Positions 1 through 4,886 of a DNA stretch of 8,397 bases are shown here, piece after piece. The stretch comes from Pseudomonadota bacterium (GTDB taxonomy: Bacteria; Pseudomonadota; Gammaproteobacteria; Acidiferrobacterales; Acidiferrobacteraceae), in the NCBI GenBank assembly GCA_021797365.1, contig JAJZZU010000092.1:1-8397 (forward strand), read 5' to 3'. Position 1 is the first letter of the stretch. Every line of letters begins with the position of its first letter. A program made the position numbers and the translations under genes. The notes under the pieces were generated by a model that saw only the letters and a program-made list of their open reading frames with translations, made no database searches and was not told the origin of the DNA.

Positions 1-104
1 TTGGCTTCCTATGGGTCTCGAAGGTGCCGGTGGCTAAGGTGAGCTGGCGCATGCGTTTTATCCCTTTGGACTGGCGCCATTTTATCATAACGGCTTGTGT
101 GTAG

Positions 105-371
105 GGACTAAATCAGAGGTGCCTTAATACGGATACGTATCGGAAAGATGTCGCGCAGGCCCAACGTAATATCGCGAACAAGTACATAAAAGTACCTTGC
201 CCATTCTGCCAGACGACATATGACAACCTTATATTTTCGAATCATGTTGGCGGTTTTTTTGACTGTCAAAAATGCCATAACAGACTGATAAGACAAAAGG
301 ATTACTTATTTTATATACCAAAGCCAAAGGCTGTATTGAATAATGATCCGATTAAGGATTTTGTCAGATAA
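105..371 (+). pseudogene. C-terminal part of a zinc-ribbon protein, no canonical start
   Basis: An 88-codon open frame ends at TAA 369-371. It contains a clear four-cysteine zinc ribbon: CPFC (codons 32-35) and CQKC (codons 54-57), separated by 18 residues with aromatic and hydrophobic positions typical of a small zinc-binding beta fold. It ends in a lysine-rich tail. There is no ATG, GTG or TTG between the stop at 102-104 (TAG) and the first cysteine pair. The same frame is open from position 3 up to that TAG, with an ATG at 51, so the gene may be interrupted by an amber codon, or it is a 5'-truncated remnant joined to foreign sequence. The stretch from about 100 to 445 is visibly richer in A/T than what follows, which supports a separate origin. 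The zinc-ribbon reading is seen directly; the function (nucleic-acid or protein binding) is not known. Confidence 0.5.
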
Positions 372-388
372 TTACGTTTAAGTATGTT
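361..388 (+). promoter_or_regulatory. Candidate sigma70-type promoter for the SIR2-like gene
   Basis: TTGTCA (361-366) matches the -35 consensus at five of six positions. It is followed after 16 bases by TATGTT (383-388), four of six to the -10 consensus, within AT-rich DNA. It would start transcription about 50 bases before the GTG at 446. Predicted by eye only. Confidence 0.35.
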
Positions 389-445
389 TCTTAATTGTAC
401 CAATGTCTTGGTTATTGGTAAATTGGCTGATGTACTGGTGGCGAT

Positions 446-1585
446 GTGACCGACGATCAATTGCGTGGAAGTGTAGTACAGGAACGCTCAGCGGGACCCC
501 GCCAACGGCTTATGTTGTTGCTGGGGGCTGGGTCCACTATTCACGCTGGTGCTCCCTCCACCGACGACATTACCGATTATCTATGCACTCGCGAGAATGA
601 GCGTTTCCGGGAAGTCATTAAAGGGCTTTGCGAGCAAAGGGGGTCATTGGGCTTCAACTTTGAGACCGTGATGGCGGCGATGGAAGCCTTGGATGGTTAT
701 GTGCTGGACAAGCGGGGCCCGCCCGTGGTCGGCGGAGAGATGGGCGCCTTCACGGCACTGAAGCCTGCTTACGAAGATTTCCTCAAGATTGTCAGCCCTG
801 ATACATTTTCTGGTCTGCGTCAAGCGTTATTATCGGCGATCGCTACGGTTGTGATCGGCAAAACGGAGTCATCGCCTACCACCGAGCTTTCAGTGTTCAT
901 GAAACACCTCAGGGAGCATTTTGACCTGACAGTCGTGACTTTAAACTACGATGACCTTATTGATCGCGCAGGAACTTGGTTTGACGGCTTTGTGCCGAGC
1001 AAGGAAAATAATCAATATGAGGTATTCGACCACTCCGCATTCCGCGCAGGCGCCTCTTCGGAACCCGCAGTCCTCTTGCATCTGCACGGCAGTGTGCGTT
1101 TTGGGAGAAATCCCGGGCTCGGGCGCTATGTCGTCAAGTATCGGTCTGCAAGAGAAGCGCAGGAGTCGCTTAAACCCTCAGATGGACCGAGACTAAGAGG
1201 CGCGGGGACAATTCCCATGATCTCTGGCAATCAAAAAGAGCAGGATCTCAATTACTATGCAGCGCCGCTCGGTTACTATTACAACGTCTTCGTAAACACT
1301 GCCCTTAACTGCCCCTTGTGGCTTGTTGCTGGATATGGGGGAAACGACGCGCATGTCAATCAATGGATTAGGGAAAGCGGATGGGCTCACCAAGGGCTGG
1401 CCCGGATCGCGCATATCGATCTTGTCGGGTGGCCCATTATCTTGAAGTTGTCGGGGGCCGGCTATACCCATTGGGAGCCACCAGCGATCAAGCCGTATTA
1501 CGGTCCTCAGGAGGGAAGTTTCCCGCCCTCTGGGGCTATTTTAGAGGATATCATCGCCTTTCTTCTTGGTGGCAGAGCGCCTTAA
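446..1585 (+). CDS. SIR2-like NAD-binding protein, probable anti-phage NADase
   Basis: A 379-residue SIR2-like (sirtuin-fold) protein. Near the N-terminus a hydrophobic strand leads into GAGST (residues 27-31), the NAD-binding Rossmann motif. TLNYDD (165-170) corresponds to the sirtuin T-x-N-x-D motif, HLHGS (212-216) supplies the catalytic histidine (H214), and GYGGND (296-301) is the second nucleotide-binding motif. All key residues are intact. Proteins of this SIR2-like group in bacterial defence systems (for example the ThsA, DSR2 and SIR2-HerA effectors) degrade NAD+ and stop growth of infected cells. No extra sensor domain, STAND module or SLOG domain is visible, so this is a short form; residues 31-160 and about 220-285 are family-specific inserts. 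The start is GTG at 446 with almost no Shine-Dalgarno; the first in-frame ATG (residue 23) lies just before the first strand. The next gene is convergent, so it is probably a single cistron. The defence role is inference from family. Confidence 0.85.
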   Translation: MTDDQLRGSVVQERSAGPRQRLMLLLGAGSTIHAGAPSTDDITDYLCTRENERFREVIKGLCEQRGSLGFNFETVMAAMEALDGYVLDKRGPPVVGGEMGAFTALKPAYEDFLKIVSPDTFSGLRQALLSAIATVVIGKTESSPTTELSVFMKHLREHFDLTVVTLNYDDLIDRAGTWFDGFVPSKENNQYEVFDHSAFRAGASSEPAVLLHLHGSVRFGRNPGLGRYVVKYRSAREAQESLKPSDGPRLRGAGTIPMISGNQKEQDLNYYAAPLGYYYNVFVNTALNCPLWLVAGYGGNDAHVNQWIRESGWAHQGLARIAHIDLVGWPIILKLSGAGYTHWEPPAIKPYYGPQEGSFPPSGAILEDIIAFLLGGRAP

Positions 1586-1698
1586 ATATATAGACTGGGC
1601 GACACGGCAGCATGGTGGCGGCATTCTTTCCAGTTGCGTAAGATCGGCGAGCCGAATAGCAGCGGCAGAGGAGAGACCTATTTACTGGCGGCCGCTAC

Positions 1699-2550
1699 TC
1701 AATCAGACATTGCGCGAACACGGTCGGGGGATGGCCACAGACCACGACCGAGCGCCTGCTCTTGCAGGCGTTTAGTCATTTGCTGCCCGGATTCCGGTTT
1801 GCCGAAGTAATGACCTTGCGCACCGTCACATCCGTAGGCACGCAGGAACACAGCCTGCGCGGCTGTTTCCACGCCCTCGGCTATGACCCGAATACCCAGA
1901 CCGCACGTCATGGCGATGGTGGCCTGAACAATGACCGCATCATGGGGATCGGAGCCGAGGCCTCGCACGAACGATTTGTCGATCTTGAGGGCCTGAATCG
2001 GAAAACTCTTGAGATAGGTGAGAGAGGCATACCCCGTGCCGAAGTCGTCGATGACAAAGGCCACGCCAAGGGTTTGAAGTTCTTCCATGGCCGCAACTGC
2101 TTCGTCCGTGCCGTGATCCCGTATCAGGTGTGTCTCGGTGATTTCGAGCTCGAGCGCATGGGGTGCAAGACCGGTTTCGATCAGGATGCCCCGTACCATC
2201 TTTACGAGGCCAGGCCGCTCGAGCTGGCGTCCAGACAGATTGATCGCGACGCGCAGACCGGTAAAGCCGCACTCGTGCCAGGCACGCATCTGGGCGCATG
2301 CCTGGCGCAAGACCCATTCGCCTATCGGCATGATGAGTCCGGTTTTCTCGGCCAGTGCGATGAACGTCTCTGGCAGGATCGCCCCATGCTTCGGGTGTTG
2401 CCAGCGCAACAACGCCTCGACACCGAGGATGCGCCCATCCGTAAGCGCCACCTGGGGCTGGTAGTACAGGACGAGCTCCTGACGCGCCAAGGCCCGAAGC
2501 AGGGCGCGCGTGCCGCCCACTGGCTTATTGGCTCGGCCCTGCGGATTCAT
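1699..2550 (-). CDS. Stand-alone EAL-domain c-di-GMP phosphodiesterase
   Basis: A 283-residue protein that is almost entirely one EAL domain, the enzyme hydrolysing cyclic di-GMP to pGpG in the cytoplasm. The metal- and substrate-binding residues are present: EAL at 45-47, N104 in INLSGRQL, E139 in EITET, the DDFGTGYASL loop with D168-D169, K189 in LKID, E225 in AEGVET and Q245 in AQGHYFGKP. It should therefore be catalytically active. There is no GGDEF, PAS, GAF or membrane segment. The first 20 residues resemble the linker that normally joins GGDEF to EAL (LLRALARQELVLYYQPQV), so it may descend from a longer two-domain protein that lost its N-terminal part. The start is well supported by AGGAG eight bases before the ATG. 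It overlaps the small upstream ORF (2525-2725) by 26 bases, suggesting coupled translation. The 3' end faces the SIR2-like gene across 113 bases with no clear terminator hairpin. Confidence 0.93.
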   Translation of the reverse strand: MNPQGRANKPVGGTRALLRALARQELVLYYQPQVALTDGRILGVEALLRWQHPKHGAILPETFIALAEKTGLIMPIGEWVLRQACAQMRAWHECGFTGLRVAINLSGRQLERPGLVKMVRGILIETGLAPHALELEITETHLIRDHGTDEAVAAMEELQTLGVAFVIDDFGTGYASLTYLKSFPIQALKIDKSFVRGLGSDPHDAVIVQATIAMTCGLGIRVIAEGVETAAQAVFLRAYGCDGAQGHYFGKPESGQQMTKRLQEQALGRGLWPSPDRVRAMSD

Positions 2551-2725
2551 AGTTGTCTCTCCTACCTCGGTGCGTCCGCTGGCCTGGGTTGGCGCTGAAT
2601 GGGCCTCTCCGCGCGGGCCCTGGCGTCGGGTCCGGCAGTGGTAGCTGCCCCACCTCGTAGCGTCTGGCGCGCTTGGCGGCCGCCGCCATCGCCCGCGCGG
2701 TCAGGCGTTTTGCTGTTCTCTGCAT
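2525..2725 (-). CDS. Short basic ORF resembling the N-terminus of a P4-type tyrosine integrase (probable remnant)
   Basis: A 66-residue ORF, rich in R and A, with a very good ribosome site (AGGAG six bases before the ATG). Its first part (TAKRLTARAMAAAAKRARRY, then L-x-L and P-x-P-G) resembles the start of the arm-DNA-binding domain (DUF4102) of P4-type integrases. Those typically read K-x-LT-x-x-AV, then a GRY or KRY motif, GLYL, and a V-x-P-x-G stretch. The similarity fades after about residue 38 and the core-binding and catalytic domains are absent. It therefore looks like an integrase 5' end cut off and fused out of frame to the EAL region. The ORF runs 26 bases into the EAL gene, so its translation could feed EAL expression. 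Alternatives are a genuine small leader protein or chance. That it is translated is plausible; the integrase origin is inference from short similarity. Confidence 0.45.
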   Translation of the reverse strand: MQRTAKRLTARAMAAAAKRARRYEVGQLPLPDPTPGPARRGPFSANPGQRTHRGRRDNYESAGPSQ

Positions 2726-2922
2726 ATGCGTCTCCTATCTTGTACCTTTCAGTCGCGTTATCTCACGCATCCACAGCCTACAAAAGCCGCCAGGTCTGTG
2801 AAGATGCAAGCCTGATTTCTCCGCTTGCGCGCGTTTGTGTGCGCTCCACTACCGCCTTGCACCCGCACCTGACGGCGGTGGCCGTCACGGACTTACCTGG
2901 CGGATTGGGGTTTGTGGTGTGG

Positions 2923-2951
2923 TTGTATTGCGTATCGTAGCGCGATACAAT
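2923..2951 (+). promoter_or_regulatory. higBA promoter with overlapping inverted-repeat operator
   Basis: TTGTAT (2923-2928) and TACAAT (2946-2951) are separated by exactly 17 bases, a strong sigma70-like promoter. Two nested inverted repeats overlap it: GTATCG (2932-2937) with CGATAC (2943-2948) around a 5-base centre, and the outer pair TTGTAT (2923-2928) with ATACAA (2945-2950). This is the expected place for autorepression by HigA or the HigB-HigA complex. Transcription would begin around 2957-2959, almost at the higB ATG (2960), so the mRNA may be leaderless or nearly so. Confidence 0.7.
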
Positions 2952-2959
2952 TGCAACTT

Positions 2960-3238
2960 ATGATTTTGGGATTCCGGCACAAGGGCCTTCAGGCCTTTTA
3001 CCGCACCGGCGCCACGCGGGGGATCCAGGCGGCCCACGCCAGGCGGCTTGGGGTGATCCTGGCGTTGCTCGATGCCGCATCGGGGCCGCGAGATTTAAAT
3101 CAGCCGGGGCTTAAGCTTCATCCTCTCAAAGGAAGCTTGAAAGGGCACTGGTCGGTTTGGGTAAGCGGCAATTGGCGAGTCACTTTTCGCTTTATCGGTG
3201 CCGACGTTGAACTGGTCGATTACCAAGATTATCACTGA
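2960..3238 (+). CDS. higB: HigB-type mRNA-interferase toxin (RelE superfamily)
   Basis: 92 residues, the usual length for HigB. The sequence follows the family closely: F-x-HKGL near the N-terminus, FYRTGATRGIQ at residues 12-22, HA-RRL, an L-D-A-A segment, LHPLKG about two thirds in, then W-S-x-WVSGNWRVTF and a final DYQDYH. HigB toxins are ribosome-dependent endoribonucleases that cut mRNA during translation and are neutralised by HigA. The toxin gene comes first, as is usual for higBA and opposite to most toxin-antitoxin operons. I placed the start at ATG 2960 instead of the in-frame upstream ATG at 2912. The promoter lies between the two, and family members begin at the M-I/L-x-F-x-HKGL point. 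No Shine-Dalgarno precedes it. higA follows after 11 bases. Confidence 0.93.
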   Translation: MILGFRHKGLQAFYRTGATRGIQAAHARRLGVILALLDAASGPRDLNQPGLKLHPLKGSLKGHWSVWVSGNWRVTFRFIGADVELVDYQDYH

Positions 3239-3249
3239 GAGCGTATACC

Positions 3250-3537
3250 ATGATCCATACTCATCCCCATCCAGGCGAAATTCTGAAAGAGACGGTATTC
3301 TTGCCTCTTGATCTTTCCGTGACAGAAGCTGCGGAGCGGCTGTCCATGTCGCGGGTGGCGCTGTCGCGGGTATTGAATGGCAAGGCCGGGATTAGTCCGG
3401 ATCTGGCCTTGCGCCTCGAGGAGGCCGGTGTGGGGACGGCCCGGCTCTGGGTCAATCTGCAGGCGAACTATGATTTATGGGTTGCCATGCAGCACAAACA
3501 GCCGGCCGTGCGTGCGTTGCAGAAAGTGCCAGCATGA
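3250..3537 (+). CDS. higA: HigA-type antitoxin, XRE-family DNA-binding protein
   Basis: 95 residues. It opens with the HigA signature HPGEIL (residues 7-12). A helix-turn-helix of the XRE/Cro type follows at about 24-43 (TEAAERLSMSRVALSRVLNG) and continues with K-A-GIS-P-x-LALRLE. The middle W-x-NLQANYDLW segment is also typical of the family. The protein should bind and inactivate HigB and repress the operon through the inverted repeats at 2923-2951. The start ATG lies 11 bases after the higB stop, with only a weak GAGAG-like ribosome site. The last codons overlap the ATG of a doubtful downstream ORF (ATGA). Length and order match stand-alone higBA modules that stabilise plasmids and islands. 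Confidence 0.93.
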   Translation: MIHTHPHPGEILKETVFLPLDLSVTEAAERLSMSRVALSRVLNGKAGISPDLALRLEEAGVGTARLWVNLQANYDLWVAMQHKQPAVRALQKVPA

Positions 3538-3779
3538 CCGCGCCGTTCCAGGGTTTGCGTCCCGTTGCGCGGGCCACTTCTGGGTCGTGCAAGCGGACCT
3601 GTCGGTCTTCCGCGGCCGTGTTGAAATTCACGCGCGCCATGCGGTCTCGAACAAGGACACCTACTTGCTACGTGCGTGTGGGAGCGCGTGCTGGCGCAAA
3701 GGAGGGCGAGGGGCCGGCGGAGACTTTACGGCAGCGCAAGGTCGCTGTGGCGCGTAGCCAGCTTCCCCTGGCCCTGTAA
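3534..3779 (+). CDS. Doubtful arginine-rich ORF overlapping the higA stop
   Basis: An 81-codon ORF begins at an ATG that overlaps the higA stop codon (ATGA), the arrangement of a translationally coupled third cistron. Against it, the predicted product is low-complexity, with many R, S, T and A residues and several unpaired cysteines. No fold or motif is recognisable, and a second forward frame is also open over the same DNA, so the codon pattern does not pick one frame. I see no terminator or other gene in 3538-3793. It is most likely non-coding or degenerate sequence. Confidence 0.18.
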   Translation: MTAPFQGLRPVARATSGSCKRTCRSSAAVLKFTRAMRSRTRTPTCYVRVGARAGAKEGEGPAETLRQRKVAVARSQLPLAL

Positions 3780-3793
3780 ATGAGTCGTGAAAT

Positions 3794-4198
3794 ATGAAGA
3801 TTGATCACGGTTACTTGAAAGGCCTCCTTGAAGCATTCGAGGACTCTCCAGAGCCTACAACTGATATTGAGGCTTTAGCCAGAGCTGGTTTTAGCTATGA
3901 CGCTGATACTTCGAATTTCATTTTTCACATGGCGCTGCTTAATGATATGGGCCTGATCGAAAGAGAGGATGGCGATGCTGGATTTGGCCTGTATGCTGGA
4001 ATTGGTGGATTCAACTCTTGGTCAGTGATGCCACTCAGGCTAACGGCCAACGGGCACGGGTTTCTGGAAGCACTTAGAAACAATAAGGTATGGTCAACCA
4101 TTCAGAGAGACTTTAAAAACGTCGGGATCAGAACCATGTATCAAGTAGCGACATCATTGTTCGCAGCATACTTGACGAACAAGATTACCAACTTATAG
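3794..4198 (+). CDS. DUF2513-family protein
   Basis: 134 residues with the pattern of DUF2513: an N-terminal MKIDHGYLKGLLEAFE helix, then F-IFH-MALLNDMGLIE (about 43-57), a G-F-G-x-Y-G-I turn, PLRLTANGHGFLEALRNNKVW (about 76-96), and a C-terminal amphipathic helix after an IQRDFKN segment. The arrangement suggests a small winged-helix-like fold, but the biochemical role of the family is not known. Members are common in prophages and mobile islands. The gene is clearly richer in A/T than the genes around it and ends in an alanine, threonine and asparagine-containing tail, which supports separate acquisition. The ATG at 3794 has only a weak ribosome site (GAGTCGTGA region). It is isolated, with no close operon partner on its strand. 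Confidence 0.75.
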   Translation: MKIDHGYLKGLLEAFEDSPEPTTDIEALARAGFSYDADTSNFIFHMALLNDMGLIEREDGDAGFGLYAGIGGFNSWSVMPLRLTANGHGFLEALRNNKVWSTIQRDFKNVGIRTMYQVATSLFAAYLTNKITNL

Positions 4199-4240
4199 CC
4201 GCCGCAGAAGGAAAAGCGGAGGGCGCGACGGTCAGCGGGT

Positions 4241-4253
4241 GTTCACTGTGAAC
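4241..4253. repeat. Perfect 13-base palindrome with TCACTGTGA core
   Basis: GTTCAC-T-GTGAAC, perfect six-base arms around one central base. The inner nine bases, TCACTGTGA, recur in the palindrome at 4340-4352, 99 bases downstream. This looks like a protein-binding half-site pair. Confidence 0.7.
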
Positions 4254-4310
4254 TTCGGCTTCGTGGCCCGCGCCCTGGTGGTGGGCACCGTGATTGGTGT
4301 GACGTTGCGT

Positions 4311-4329
4311 CCACGCCGCTGTGGCGTGG
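4311..4329. repeat. Perfect hairpin, 7-bp stem and 5-base loop
   Basis: CCACGCC (4311-4317) and GGCGTGG (4323-4329) flank the loop GCTGT. The GC-rich stem is stable, but no T-run follows on either strand, so it is not a standard terminator. It directly abuts the nested repeat at 4330-4370. Confidence 0.7.
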
Positions 4330-4370
4330 GCCCGCGATGCGTCACTGTGACGTCATCCGCAGACGCGGGC
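4330..4370. repeat. Nested inverted repeat: GC-rich outer stem around a 13-base palindrome
   Basis: Outer arms GCCCGCG (4330-4336) and CGCGGGC (4364-4370) are perfectly complementary. Between them lies the perfect palindrome CGTCAC-T-GTGACG (4340-4352), whose core TCACTGTGA is identical to that at 4243-4251. As single strand it could fold as a stem within a stem. Confidence 0.7.
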
Positions 4371-4504
4371 GAGTTTGCCGTGTTCGTCCCTGTTCCCCCC
4401 AAAGTCTATGCGCGCATCGCAAGCTAAGCGCGAGGGTGGCTTCTGGGTGGTCGAGTCTGATCTTGTCAAACCGTGATGGTGGGATACCATAGCGTGAGTT
4501 CACG

Positions 4505-4519
4505 CACCGCAGCGCGGTG
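4505..4519. repeat. Perfect 15-base inverted repeat
   Basis: CACCGC-AGC-GCGGTG, six-base arms with a three-base centre. It is not followed by a T-run. Confidence 0.6.
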
Positions 4520-4654
4520 AGCAGCACAGGATCGCACGCGGGATCCATGGTTATCGTTACCATCGTCAGACTGGGCCAGCTCAAATTCGCGGGTGATCCG
4601 TGGATGTAGACGACTGACTGCGGCGGATGGCAACATAAAGCCCCGCAACGTATG

Positions 4655-4669
4655 GTCGTAACTTACGAC
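4655..4669. repeat. Perfect 15-base palindrome downstream of the ardC operon
   Basis: GTCGTAA-C-TTACGAC, perfect seven-base arms around one base, 28 bases past the stop of the last minus-strand gene. It has the odd-centred form of the other two single-base-centred palindromes here but a different sequence. It is more likely an operator-like site than a terminator, since no T-run follows. Confidence 0.65.
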
Positions 4670-4697
4670 AACCTTCTCCGATGTTGGGGCGACCCCC

Positions 4698-4886
4698 TTA
4701 AACCCGTGCGCGGAATTCCCAGGCCGTTCGCCGGCGCACAAAATTCCGCAGGGCCCGGCCGCGTCGGGCGGCGATCTCTTCAGGCGAACACTTGCCGTGC
4801 AGCCGAGACAGTCTGGCATCGAGGCGCTTTCCGAAGCGATCGAGTTCCGGGATCGATATCCGCGGCCGGTGCCGCCGGCGCGTCAT
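4698..4886 (-). CDS. Small basic protein coupled to ardC
   Basis: A 62-residue ORF whose ATG overlaps the ardC stop as ATGA, the classic sign of translational coupling. The product is strongly basic: an RRRHRPR stretch near the start, then a predicted amphipathic helix (LDRFGKRLDARLSRL), and a second arginine-rich helix (AARRGRALRNFVRRR). The ends differ in form, SPEEIAARR being a typical helix cap, which argues for a real protein and not a shadow frame. No family was recognised. The charge suggests nucleic-acid binding or pairing with acidic ArdC; both are guesses. It is the last gene of the minus-strand run. Confidence 0.6.
   Translation of the reverse strand: MTRRRHRPRISIPELDRFGKRLDARLSRLHGKCSPEEIAARRGRALRNFVRRRTAWEFRARV

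Larger units (their letters stand above)
4199..4697. other. 499-base region without a confident gene, rich in palindromes
   Basis: This GC-rich stretch lies between two convergent genes. It holds six perfect or nested inverted repeats, listed separately. Three short ORFs were examined. A 62-codon GTG-initiated plus-strand ORF (4239-4427) contains many V residues and no motif. An 80-codon minus-strand ORF (4342-4584) has fairly ordinary codon use in its first half but no recognisable family. A third minus-strand ORF (4466-4819) mostly overlaps the basic gene at 4698-4886. None has a convincing ribosome site or fold. The region could be a regulatory, replication or partition site, or the scar of a decayed element; the sequence alone does not decide. 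Confidence 0.5.

Noticed and set aside
446..600. Alternative overlapping frame from ATG 403 through the SIR2 start
   Set aside because: It ends inside the SIR2-like gene and its product shows no fold; the SIR2 motifs fix the reading frame.
1586..1698. Search for a bidirectional terminator between the convergent SIR2 and EAL genes
   Set aside because: No clean stem with a T-run was found on either strand.
1762..2598. 278-codon plus-strand open frame opposite the EAL gene
   Set aside because: It mirrors the codon pattern of a clear EAL gene on the other strand, has no ribosome site and no motif; a shadow frame.
2726..2922. tRNA or att site near the integrase-like ORF
   Set aside because: No cloverleaf, T-loop sequence or direct repeat could be identified by eye.
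2599..2940. 113-codon plus-strand frame before higB
   Set aside because: Overlaps the integrase-like ORF and the higB promoter, no ribosome site or motif.
3573..4466. Similar F-W-V-V-x-x-D-L translations near 3573-3600 and 4436-4466
   Set aside because: The likeness spans only about ten residues, in frames without convincing genes; too short to call a repeat or shared remnant.
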